The translations under genes and the position numbers were made by a program. From JADJLQ01 sp034439915 (lineage in GTDB: Bacteria; Bacteroidota; Bacteroidia; Chitinophagales; Saprospiraceae), in the NCBI GenBank assembly GCA_034439915.1, contig JAWXBI010000157.1, forward strand, positions 1-9,270: 9,270 bases of DNA, written 5' to 3'. Under the pieces are notes generated by a model that saw only the letters and a program-made list of their open reading frames with translations, made no database searches and was not told the origin of the DNA. This document shows, piece after piece, positions 1 to 6,420 of the stretch (positions are counted from its first letter, which is position 1; every line of letters begins with the position of its first letter).

Positions 1-10
1 AATCAGGTTT

Positions 11-53
11 CAGTAATCAGGTCAGTAATCAGGTCAGTAATCAGGTCAGTAAT
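11..53. repeat. 12-bp tandem repeat array at window edge
   Basis: Three perfect head-to-tail copies of CAGTAATCAGGT occupy 11-46. A partial fourth copy (CAGTAAT) follows at 47-53, and a degenerate copy precedes at 1-10, so the array probably continues off the left end. It lies downstream of the oxidoreductase gene encoded on the minus strand and is not part of any convincing reading frame. Inside each unit a 7-mer GTAATCA alternates with GGTCA. This may be a variant of a heptamer microsatellite. No function can be assigned. Confidence 0.9.
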
Positions 54-68
54 AGTAAAGATAAGCTT

Positions 69-110
69 GCGGCTCGAATCTCGCTACTCGTAGCTCATGC
101 CCCGCAGCTC
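69..110 (-). repeat. Degenerate 7-bp tandem array, 6 units
   Basis: Read on the minus strand, this is six consecutive 7-mers: GAGCTGC, GGGGCAT, GAGCTAC, GAGTAGC, GAGATTC and GAGCCGC. The consensus is roughly GAGCTAC. The array begins inside the TGA stop codon of the upstream oxidoreductase gene and runs through its 3' untranslated region. It is the same length (42 bp) and period as the array at 1633-1674 before the start of that gene, but the unit sequence differs. No hairpin with a T-run, which would suggest a terminator, is seen. Confidence 0.65.
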
Positions 111-1623
111 ACATCTCCCATCCCTTCCTGTACTCCCTGTAAAAATACTTATTTGCATCTTCATTGTTCGTGATTTTCATGGTAGCGGTATCATAGATGA
201 GTTTCTTTTTCGCACGGAGGGCAACAGCACCCAGTTGGATAGTTTCCGTTACAGCGACTGCATTCAAAAAACTGCCAGGTGATTGGGTTTTATTTTTAAA
301 AGCATCCAGCCAGACATTATCTCCCCTGGAATTTACTTCAGTAGGTGCCGGTTGACCGTTGAGGGCGGCGGTCATTTTAGCATCTGGTAATAGACGGGGT
401 TTTTCACCACGGAAACCGGCTATGATCTTGCCCTGGTCGCCCACGATCAGCAAACCTTCTCTCTCCATGGGTGTATCTCCAAGTTCATCCGGAGTAGCTG
501 GACGAATACCTCCATCATACCAATACAAATCAAAAGCAGGCAAGCGCACTTGCTTTTGGAATTTAAATTTTACGGTACTGGAATAAGGGAATGCCACATC
601 GTTTACCACCCCTTTACACACCTGGTTTTCCACCATCGCGTTGGTGGTTCCATTTCCTTCTGCTGAGATCGGTGGGGTTTCGATCCCGATACTTAAAAAC
701 AAAGGCCATAAACTATAATGACCCATATCAGCTATACTGCCGCCGCCAAAATCATACCAGCCGCGGAATACATTATGCGTATAATTAGGGTGGTAGGGTC
801 GATTTGGCACACAGCCCAACCACAAATCCCAATTGAATCCTTCCGGAACAGGGGGCGTATCAGTAGGATTTGCCACCCATTGCGGCCACACCGGGCGGTT
901 GGACCAGTTGTGGATTTCTTTTAATGCTCCGATTTGTCCTTCCTGGATCCATTTATTGATCAATTCTAAACCGCTTCGTTTAGACCAGGCCAGGAGGTGG
1001 GTACTTACCCCGGTTTCACCAGCCGTTTTTATAACCTGCCTGGCTTCGTACATGCGGTTAGCCAAGGGTTTGTGAATGACTACATGTTTCTTTTTTTTCA
1101 TTGCCGACACGGATATGTATCCATGCAAATGATCGGGGGTCATGATTTTGACCGCATCAAAATCCTTTTCTTTTTCCAGCAATTCCCTGAAGTCGGCATA
1201 AGCCGGACAATTGTGATTATAGGTATTGTTGGTTTTGTTATAATATTCATCAACCAGTTCTTTGCCTATATCCCTCCCACCAGGTATACCTTTTAAGTCA
1301 GCTCCCCAATCGGATTTGCCCAATACTTTACGGATACCATTGCGGATTCCATGTTGGGACCAGTCCAGATAATTGGTGCTCATTTTATTCGGGTCGCATA
1401 CTGACGTAATTTGAAGTTTTGGATTGGTGATGAGGTCACACATTTCCCTCAAACCCTGGGTACCACAACCGATATAAGCGAGATGGACTTTATCACTTGG
1501 GGCAATATATCCCTTCCCCCCTAAAGCCCTGCGGGGTACAATATGAAAGGCCAATGACCCCATGGATGCGGTAGAAGCTGTTTCGATAAACTTCCTCCGG
1601 TTTATTTTATTTTTATTATTCAT
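109..1623 (-). CDS. Tat-exported Gfo/Idh/MocA-family oxidoreductase
   Basis: This 504-residue protein is predicted to be an NAD(P)-dependent sugar-type dehydrogenase exported folded through the Tat system. The N-terminus has NRRKFIE (residues 8-14), a twin-arginine motif, followed by a short hydrophobic stretch (about 15-29). A Rossmann domain follows, with the glycine motif GCGTQG (52-57) and an acidic strand end (CDP, 76-78). The family's EKP motif appears as HKPLA (184-188), so lysine 185 is kept and the Glu is replaced by His. The C-terminal alpha/beta domain carries GGGSIADMGHY (293-303), where His302 is the usual catalytic-region histidine. The ATG at 1623 is chosen because it places the twin arginines at the expected distance. 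There is no Shine-Dalgarno; the 17 bases before the ATG are A-rich. The gene lies 52 bp downstream of the M28 peptidase on the same strand and is probably cotranscribed. The substrate is unknown. GH109-type glycosidases share this fold and Tat export, but nothing here requires that assignment. Confidence 0.9.
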   Translation of the reverse strand: MNNKNKINRRKFIETASTASMGSLAFHIVPRRALGGKGYIAPSDKVHLAYIGCGTQGLREMCDLITNPKLQITSVCDPNKMSTNYLDWSQHGIRNGIRKVLGKSDWGADLKGIPGGRDIGKELVDEYYNKTNNTYNHNCPAYADFRELLEKEKDFDAVKIMTPDHLHGYISVSAMKKKKHVVIHKPLANRMYEARQVIKTAGETGVSTHLLAWSKRSGLELINKWIQEGQIGALKEIHNWSNRPVWPQWVANPTDTPPVPEGFNWDLWLGCVPNRPYHPNYTHNVFRGWYDFGGGSIADMGHYSLWPLFLSIGIETPPISAEGNGTTNAMVENQVCKGVVNDVAFPYSSTVKFKFQKQVRLPAFDLYWYDGGIRPATPDELGDTPMEREGLLIVGDQGKIIAGFRGEKPRLLPDAKMTAALNGQPAPTEVNSRGDNVWLDAFKNKTQSPGSFLNAVAVTETIQLGAVALRAKKKLIYDTATMKITNNEDANKYFYREYRKGWEM

Positions 1624-1632
1624 CTTTTTATT

Positions 1633-1674
1633 TTCATTCCTCCTTCCCCCTTCCTCCTTCCTCCTTCCTCTTTC
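1633..1674 (-). repeat. Purine-rich 7-bp tandem array, 6 units, in intergenic spacer
   Basis: Read on the minus strand, six heptamers follow each other: GAAAGAG, GAAGGAG, GAAGGAG, GAAGGGG, GAAGGAG and GAATGAA. They fill almost the whole 52-bp spacer between the stop of the M28 peptidase and the ATG of the oxidoreductase. Every unit carries a GGAGG-like stretch that could pair with an anti-Shine-Dalgarno. However, the nearest GGAGG core is about 17 bases from the ATG, too far for a normal ribosome site, and Bacteroidota rarely use one. Copy-number change in the array would alter the spacer length between two cotranscribed genes. Confidence 0.8.
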
Positions 1675-1675
1675 T

Positions 1676-3907
1676 TTACGATTTTGCTTTTAATAAAGTT
1701 ATCGTTTTATTTATTTCACCGATATAAGTATTTAAAGTCTTTGCTACGATCTCAATATTTTCCTGGGCTTCGGTAAAATTGTATTGTTCGATGCCCTCTC
1801 TTACGCCGGGAATAGTCTTTACGCCATAACCGGTATAATAGCCTGGGGCATAGATCTGGTGTTTGTACCAGGATCTTCGCGGCAAACCATTGGCCTGCAA
1901 AAGACTTCGTTCGATCTGGAACAGGGATTTATTAATTTCTTTTTGTTTCTCCGGGGCTAACAAATGAGAGGAGAGGGATAATTTCTGAAATTGATCCGCA
2001 CTGTTTTTTAATAAAACCATGGCGTTTTCCAGGCTGCTGAAATTCAAAAAAGGTACCGGCTCTTTGGGGACGGGGATTAAATTGGTCTTGGTCGGATCAT
2101 TGGCAAGACTATAGATGTTTTCAGTGATTAGTTTATTGGTGGTTTCAGTTTGGGTGCGAATGGTTTCAATCAGGCTCTTTAATTCAGCCACATAATCATT
2201 GATGGTTTTATAAAATTGGTTAAACTCGAATGGAAGCACATCGGCATTGGCCAGGCGCATCATGATCCTCCCCGCTGTTTTGGATAAAGTAACCCCGTAT
2301 TGAAATCCGGGATCTTTGAACCTGGTGAAATGATCATAGGAGTCGTAAATAGAGTGATATTCTCCACCGCCACCTTCGCCCCCAAATCCCAGGTTGAGGG
2401 AAGCAATACCTAAAAACTGAAGGAACCCCGACCAATCGGAACCGGCGCCAAGGGCAGACAGTTTGATGTGTTTATTGCCAATTAATTTGACCCTGGTGGC
2501 GGCATCTGCATCTACCAGGGATTTAGCATATTTTCTTTCTTTTATACTTACCCCGGTTTGTGGATCCATTACACTTTCCGCTATTTCATTAAAAAAAGCC
2601 TCAAGGGTATGTGATCCTCCAATGCCCACGAAACCCCGGCTGTTTCCATCTGTATTAAGATAGGCCACCGCTTTTTCTTTTAACTCTGCACGGTGATCTT
2701 CAGTCCATTCCGTAGAACCCAGCAGGCCCTGTTCTTCTCCATCCCAGGCGCAATAGACCAGGGTGCGTTTGAGTTTAAACCCTTTTTTTACCAATTCACC
2801 TATTGCCCTGGCCTCATCTAATTCGGAAACCATCCCGCTTAAAGGGTCTGCAGCCCCATTGACCCAGGCATCGTGGTGATTGCCACGGATGACCCATTCA
2901 TTTGGGTAAACCGAGCCAGGCAGTTTAGCGATCACGTTATATAGAGTCTTGATATCCCAATTGAACTGGAGGTTGATATGTACCTTGTCCTTACTGGGTC
3001 CGACATGATATGTCAGGGGCAGAGATCCCCTCCAACTGGCAGGGACTACAGGACCTTTTAAGGATTGTAATAATGGTAATGCATCTTCATAGGAAATCGG
3101 TAAGACCGGAATTTTCATCAAGGTGGTTGCATCCGCCAGAGCCAGGCGTTTGGCGTCTTTAGTGGCCCCTATTCCTGGTGTCAAAGGATCGCCGGGATAT
3201 ACCGGCATATCCATGACCGACCCCCTTTGCACCCCGTCCTTTGGGCGATAGGGGCCTTCGGGATATACATCTCCCTGGGTATAACCATCGTCTTCCGGAT
3301 CAGAATAGATCAAGCATCCAATGGCGCCATTTTCATATGCTACCTTAGGTTTTATACCCCTCCATGAACCGCCGTATTTAGCGATGACGATTTTTCCTTT
3401 GACATCGACACCCATCCGCGCCAACTCTTCATAATCTGCCGGTACTCCTCGGTTGACAAATACCAGGGGTGCCGTGATATCCCCGTCAGCAGAGTATACA
3501 TTGTAGGTGGGTAGCTGTTCGGATTTTTGTCCGGAGGTGCGATCTTGCGGGAGAGTTGATTCTTCCAGTTTTAATTTATACGGATTTGCCCCCAATAATT
3601 CTACCAACCTGAATTTTGGGGTGGGAAACAAGACCTGATATTCTGCCAGTTCAGCCTGATAACCCCAGGATTTAAACAAGTTGAGCATGTAGTCAGCATT
3701 AGCTTTATCATGGGGGGAACCCAGGTGGTGGGGTCTGGAGCTCATGAATTGCATCCAGGTGTCCTGGTTTTTGGCGCTTAAACTGGCATCAAATTGTTTT
3801 TCCCAATCCAATTGAGTTTTAGAGGTCGACTCGGTGAAGCCCATAAGTTTGTTTTGGGCTTGTATGAAAAGAGGAGAGAGGAGAAAGAGGCAAAGGAGTT
3901 TTTTCAT
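1676..3907 (-). CDS. Secreted M28 zinc peptidase, glutamate carboxypeptidase II-like
   Basis: This 743-residue exopeptidase resembles human glutamate carboxypeptidase II (GCPII) over its full length. It has a Sec signal peptide (MKKLLCLFLLSPLFIQA, cleavage probably after A17) and lacks a T9SS tail, so the periplasm is likely. A protease-associated (PA) insert spans about 145-265. The M28 core has all expected zinc ligands by motif alignment with GCPII: His344 (in NHHDAW), the bridging Asp354 (ADPLSG), Glu392 (WDGEEQG, with Glu391 as general base), Asp420 (YLNTDG) and His518 (EYHSIYDSY). The C-terminal helical dimerisation domain (about 560-740) contains GLPRRSWYKHQIYAPG, matching the GCPII substrate-site segment GLPDRPFYRHVIYAP. 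The family removes C-terminal residues, often acidic, from peptides. It is the first gene of a two-gene unit with the Tat-exported oxidoreductase. The ATG at 3907 is supported by the signal peptide. Confidence 0.95.
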   Translation of the reverse strand: MKKLLCLFLLSPLFIQAQNKLMGFTESTSKTQLDWEKQFDASLSAKNQDTWMQFMSSRPHHLGSPHDKANADYMLNLFKSWGYQAELAEYQVLFPTPKFRLVELLGANPYKLKLEESTLPQDRTSGQKSEQLPTYNVYSADGDITAPLVFVNRGVPADYEELARMGVDVKGKIVIAKYGGSWRGIKPKVAYENGAIGCLIYSDPEDDGYTQGDVYPEGPYRPKDGVQRGSVMDMPVYPGDPLTPGIGATKDAKRLALADATTLMKIPVLPISYEDALPLLQSLKGPVVPASWRGSLPLTYHVGPSKDKVHINLQFNWDIKTLYNVIAKLPGSVYPNEWVIRGNHHDAWVNGAADPLSGMVSELDEARAIGELVKKGFKLKRTLVYCAWDGEEQGLLGSTEWTEDHRAELKEKAVAYLNTDGNSRGFVGIGGSHTLEAFFNEIAESVMDPQTGVSIKERKYAKSLVDADAATRVKLIGNKHIKLSALGAGSDWSGFLQFLGIASLNLGFGGEGGGGEYHSIYDSYDHFTRFKDPGFQYGVTLSKTAGRIMMRLANADVLPFEFNQFYKTINDYVAELKSLIETIRTQTETTNKLITENIYSLANDPTKTNLIPVPKEPVPFLNFSSLENAMVLLKNSADQFQKLSLSSHLLAPEKQKEINKSLFQIERSLLQANGLPRRSWYKHQIYAPGYYTGYGVKTIPGVREGIEQYNFTEAQENIEIVAKTLNTYIGEINKTITLLKAKS

Positions 3908-3932
3908 ATCTTAAAAATAGGTATAGAAGACG

Positions 3933-3967
3933 GAAATCTATATTGGTTAATTGGATAATTGACAAAT
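3933..3967 (-). promoter_or_regulatory. Candidate Bacteroidota promoter for the M28 peptidase unit
   Basis: On the minus strand, TAGATTTC (3940-3933) matches the -7 consensus TAnnTTTG except at the last base. An upstream ATTTG (3967-3963) could serve as the -33 box at a spacing of 22 bases, near the long end of the usual range. Transcription would begin around 3926, giving a leader of about 20 bases before the ATG at 3907. The match is imperfect and the region is AT-rich, so chance similarity is possible. Confidence 0.4.
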
Positions 3968-3987
3968 CAGTGAGGATGGTTTAAAAA

Positions 3988-4044
3988 AACCGTTAAAACG
4001 GTTCGCGATGGGTTCATTCAATCACCACGGTTGAAACCGTGGGT
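3988..4044 (+). repeat. REP-like doublet A (left copy)
   Basis: The unit has two palindromes. The first is AACCGTTAAAACGGTT (3988-4003), with 7-bp arms around AA. After 21 bases comes CCACGGTTGAAACCGTGG (4025-4042), with perfect 8-bp arms around GA. Doublet B at 4793-4851 repeats the same order, orientation and spacing. The first palindrome is identical in both copies, and the tail after the second (CCGTGGGTTG) is also shared. The unit lies between the M28 peptidase promoter and the 3' end of the transposase remnant. Confidence 0.85.
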
Positions 4045-4165
4045 TGGATTAAACCGAGGATTGGGATAGGAATCATGGTTTGGGGTTCCAATCGTATTTG
4101 GCAACAACCTACGTTGAAAATAGTAAATCGAGTTTGCAATTATCCCTTAGCCCGCAAATTTTATA

Positions 4166-4192
4166 AAACCCACGATTTTAATCGTAGGGTTT
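4166..4192. repeat. Strong imperfect palindrome after the transposase remnant
   Basis: AAACCCACGATT (4166-4177) pairs with AATCGT plus GGGTTT (4180-4185 and 4187-4192). This gives a 12-bp stem with one bulged A at 4186 and a TT loop. It lies 23 bases past the stop codon of the minus-strand transposase remnant. It shares the CCCACG...CGTnGGG character of the doublets but has a TT loop, so it is a diverged family member or an opposite-orientation copy. On the minus strand an AT-rich tract follows, so terminator activity is possible. Confidence 0.7.
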
Positions 4193-4215
4193 CAACCATT
4201 TTTACCAAGCCTGGA

Positions 4216-4653
4216 TCAACTATCCATTTCTAAACCATGTTCTTTTAATAAATCATCGAACTCTGTTTGGAAAGATTTTTTGGCATGGTGCTCTTTCTGA
4301 ATTTGAATATATAAAGAAACGGTATCAACTAAAGACCCACTGACGGAAAATGCGGCATAGCCCGTCTGCCAGGAAAATTTTTCCTGAGTCAAATCCTGTT
4401 GGTTGATGATATGGGACGAACTGCCTTTTACCTGTTTGATAACTTCTGCCAGTGATTTTTGAGGATTTAGAAGGAAAAGAACATGGATGTGTTCAGGCTT
4501 GCGATTTATGGCATTTACCGGGCAACCGAAGTCCTGAAATTGAATATTTATAAAATCATAAATCAACGGTTCTGCATTTTTATGAATTAAAGGTCGTCAG
4601 TCCTTCGTCGACCAAATGGCATGAATCCAGATCCTGGAAAGTGAATGTGACAT
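4216..4653 (-). pseudogene. Y1 (HUH) transposase, IS200/RAYT type, with one internal stop
   Basis: Reading from the ATG at 4653 gives a 145-codon frame typical in length for single-domain Y1 transposases. The N-terminus is MSHSLSRIWIHAIWSTKD, then a TGA at codon 19 (4597-4599), then RPLIHKNAEP and an uninterrupted remainder. Relatives of this family usually read STKNRxPLI here, so the TGA probably replaced an Arg codon by a single substitution (CGA or AGA to TGA). The catalytic elements survive. The HUH pair is His55-Ile-His57 (in PEHIHVLF), and the nucleophile is Tyr115 in the segment SLYIQIQKEHHAKKSF. The family cuts and rejoins single-stranded DNA at hairpins via a 5'-phosphotyrosine. Starting downstream of the TGA, at the TTG at 4566, would lose the first beta strand. 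TGA is a normal stop for both oxidoreductase genes in this window, so recoding is unlikely. The reading frame shows no other damage, suggesting recent inactivation. Confidence 0.85.
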
Positions 4654-4792
4654 AGTGCGGTGTGTTGTTGAAAAATAAAAATAGCGGTTAGGAAAGGATG
4701 TTTCAAAGTATTTTAGTTAAAAGCTGTCAAATGGGTTGAAATGGCGCAGCATTTATTTGTTAGGAACTGAACTAAACACCGATTTGATGCAA

Positions 4793-4851
4793 AACCGTTA
4801 AAACGGTTGTTGTTGGGTGCGCGGTATTACCCCAGGGTTGAAACCGTGGGT
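4793..4851 (+). repeat. REP-like doublet B (right copy)
   Basis: This second copy of the composite unit at 3988-4044 is in the same orientation. AACCGTTAAAACGGTT (4793-4808) is identical to the left copy. After 22 bases comes CCCAGGGTTGAAACCGTGGG (4831-4850), a 9-bp stem with one mismatch and the same GA loop. The shared tail CCGTGGGTTGATT differs from the left copy by one base. The spacer sequences differ except for a TGGGT core. The unit lies about 140 bp upstream of the transposase start. Confidence 0.85.
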
Positions 4852-5058
4852 TGATTAGCCATTCCGCCAGGATGAAACCATTCTTATCTAGAGGAAACGA
4901 TGTGTATAGAACCAATCATCGCGGTCAAACATATTCCGTGAAAGTGAAAACATTCCGTTTTGGGTGGATCTATTTGGGCAAAATCTTACCGTACTATTCA
5001 ATTTTCGGCTTGTAATCTCTTTATATTATCCGAAATATTCTCCCCAGATGGTAAAATA

Positions 5059-5080
5059 GCCCACGGTTTTAACCATAGGT
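5059..5080. repeat. Degenerate REP-like palindrome
   Basis: CCCACGGTTTTAACCATAGG (5060-5079) has the same outline as the doublet palindromes and the hairpin at 4166, with a TT loop as in the latter. GGTT/AACC forms the core; two mismatches interrupt the outer stem. It is probably a decayed copy. Confidence 0.5.
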
Positions 5081-5100
5081 AAAAGGCCGAATCTCAACCC

Positions 5101-5119
5101 TAATGGTTTTCAACCATTA
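5101..5119. repeat. Perfect 8-bp-stem palindrome of the REP-like cluster
   Basis: TAATGGTT (5101-5108) pairs perfectly with AACCATTA (5112-5119) around a TTC loop. The GGTT...AACC core is shared with the other palindromes in this region, but the outer bases differ. It could be a related hairpin with compensating changes. Confidence 0.6.
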
Positions 5120-5154
5120 TAGAATATTCTACCACAACCACCCCAATTCCATTA

Positions 5155-5174
5155 CCCTTGGATTGAAACCAGGG
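5155..5174. repeat. Degenerate REP-like palindrome near the operon leader
   Basis: CCCTTGGATTGAAACCAGGG (5155-5174) keeps the layout and the TTGAAACC loop side of the doublet palindromes (compare the right arm of 4831-4850). The stem is 6 bp with one bulge. It lies about 100 bp upstream of the oxidoreductase start and is the last member seen on this side. Confidence 0.5.
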
Positions 5175-5271
5175 CTCCATTTTCAAATCAAATTGGTCCA
5201 TCGAATTCTCCATTTATAAATTAGGATGGGTCACCCTGAATTATCCTATTTTTATACAAAAATTTTACTGC

Positions 5272-6420
5272 ATGAATCGGAAACTTAGAATGGGAATGGT
5301 AGGCGGTGGCCGGGGAGCTTTTATCGGTGGGGTACACCGTATCGCCGCCAGCATGGATGGTCTGATTGAATTGACTTGCGGGGCGTTTTCATCAGAACCA
5401 GGAAAGTCAAAAGCCTCGGGGGCCGATCTGATGCTGCCCCCGGAAAAATGTTATGGCGATTATGAAGAGATGATCCTGACCGAAAAAAATTTGCCGGAAG
5501 GAGAACGGATGGATTTTGTCTCGATCGTAACTCCTAATCATATGCATTATGGTCCGGCCAAGCTGGCGATGGAGAGCGGGTTTGATGTCATCTGTGATAA
5601 ACCGATAACCTTTACCATGGATGAAGCCCTCGACCTGGAAAAAACAGTAGCTGCCACGGGGAGGGTATTTGCTTTGACCCATAATTATACCGGCTATCCT
5701 ATGGTCAAACAAGCGAAAAAAATGATAGCAGATGGAAAACTGGGAAAGATCCGGAAACTGGTGGTGGAGTATCCCCAGGGCTGGCTGACCGATAAAGAAG
5801 AAGACAATAATTATAAACAGGCGATCTGGCGGACGGATCCCGAAAGATCGGGGATTGCAGGGGGCATGGGCGATATAGGAACCCATGCGGAAAACCTGGC
5901 TGAATATATTACAGGGCTTCAAATCGAAGAGCTTTGCGCCGATATTAACATCATGGTGCCGGGACGATTGCTCGATGATGATGGCAATGTCTTGTTGCAC
6001 CTGAACAACGGGGCCAAAGGAATTCTATATGCCAGCCAGATCTCCGCGGGGGAGGAAAACAATCTCCGCATCCGGATCTATGGCGAATTGGGTGGAATGG
6101 AATGGGCTCAGCAAGAGCCCAATAGCCTCATCGTCAAATGGCATGGAAAACCGATGGAAATTTATCGCACGGCGGTCGGAAATCTGTATCCTGTAACCAA
6201 GGCCCATTATCGGATACCGGCCGGTCATCCGGAAGGTTACCTGGAGGCATTTGCCAATATCTATCGCAATTTTGCATTAGCTGTTATTGCAAAAAAAGAA
6301 GGAAAATCACCCGACCCCATATATGATTTTCCCACTGTAAAGGATGGAGTGCGCGGCATGCAGTTCATCCAAAGCGTTATAGCAAGTGGTAAAAGTCAAC
6401 AAAAATGGGTCAAATTCTGA
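5272..6420 (+). CDS. Cytoplasmic Gfo/Idh/MocA-family oxidoreductase
   Basis: This 382-residue predicted NAD(P)-dependent dehydrogenase has no signal peptide. The Rossmann domain starts at once with GMVGGGRGAFIGGVH (8-22). The family EKP motif reads CDKP (108-111), with Lys110 as the conserved lysine. The C-terminal domain has GGMGDIGTH (197-205; His205 in the usual catalytic position) and HPEGYLEAFANIY (319-331), a segment typical of sugar- or inositol-type members of this superfamily. It is shorter than and clearly diverged from the Tat-exported relative at 109-1623, so they are not recent duplicates. The ATG at 5272 is preceded by an AT-rich leader with no Shine-Dalgarno. Its stop overlaps the likely start of the next gene (TGATG), indicating translational coupling and one operon with the CotH-like and hydrolase genes. 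No sugar isomerase or transporter is nearby to indicate the substrate. Confidence 0.92.
   Translation: MNRKLRMGMVGGGRGAFIGGVHRIAASMDGLIELTCGAFSSEPGKSKASGADLMLPPEKCYGDYEEMILTEKNLPEGERMDFVSIVTPNHMHYGPAKLAMESGFDVICDKPITFTMDEALDLEKTVAATGRVFALTHNYTGYPMVKQAKKMIADGKLGKIRKLVVEYPQGWLTDKEEDNNYKQAIWRTDPERSGIAGGMGDIGTHAENLAEYITGLQIEELCADINIMVPGRLLDDDGNVLLHLNNGAKGILYASQISAGEENNLRIRIYGELGGMEWAQQEPNSLIVKWHGKPMEIYRTAVGNLYPVTKAHYRIPAGHPEGYLEAFANIYRNFALAVIAKKEGKSPDPIYDFPTVKDGVRGMQFIQSVIASGKSQQKWVKF

Larger units (their letters stand above)
3908..4215. other. Gene-free stretch left of the transposase remnant
   Basis: No believable gene is present. The stretch holds the candidate promoter of the peptidase unit (3933-3967), the left REP-like doublet (3988-4044) and a single long hairpin (4166-4192). 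A 64-codon plus-strand frame at 4039-4233 is only open by chance and runs through both palindromes. Between about 4045 and 4165 I see only degenerate fragments resembling the palindromes, such as CCAATCGTATTTGG near 4088. Confidence 0.7.
3988..4851. mobile_element. Decayed IS200/RAYT-type unit bounded by REP-like doublets
   Basis: A single-domain Y1 transposase remnant (4216-4653, minus strand) lies between two near-identical composite palindromes, 3988-4044 and 4793-4851, which are in direct orientation. IS200/IS605-family elements have hairpins rather than inverted repeats near their ends. RAYT genes (REP-associated tyrosine transposases) are typically flanked by REP hairpins. Either reading fits this layout. 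Exact element ends cannot be fixed, and no target duplication is expected for this class. Confidence 0.5.
4654..5271. other. Gene-free stretch with REP-like palindromes
   Basis: No coding region is supported across these 618 bp. The stretch contains doublet B (4793-4851) and three single palindromes of the same general kind (near 5059, 5101 and 5155), plus a short perfect palindrome AGAATATTCT (5121-5130). I see nothing recognisable at 4654-4790 or 4852-5050. The final 50 bases are the AT-rich leader of the downstream oxidoreductase. TATTTTTA near 5247-5254 is a one-mismatch -7 box, but I find no convincing -33 partner. Confidence 0.7.

Noticed and set aside
4039..4233. Plus-strand open frame of 64 codons
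   Set aside because: It runs through two REP-like palindromes and into the transposase remnant, and it resembles no protein I know.
4597..4599. In-frame TGA read as a sense codon (recoding)
   Set aside because: TGA ends both oxidoreductase genes in this window, and no selenocysteine-type structure or conserved Cys/Trp position is evident. A nonsense mutation is simpler.
3988..5174. Possible CRISPR array from repeated palindromes
   Set aside because: The palindromes are irregularly spaced, differ in sequence and have no uniform spacers; no cas gene is nearby.
5407..6000. Minus-strand open frame of 197 codons
   Set aside because: It lies wholly inside the plus-strand oxidoreductase, whose domain motifs are complete; the antisense protein has no recognisable motif.
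6405..6419. Upstream ATG as the start of the CotH-like gene
   Set aside because: The ATG at 6420 gives the common TGATG overlap and a normal basic signal-peptide start; the upstream ATG adds only MGQIL.
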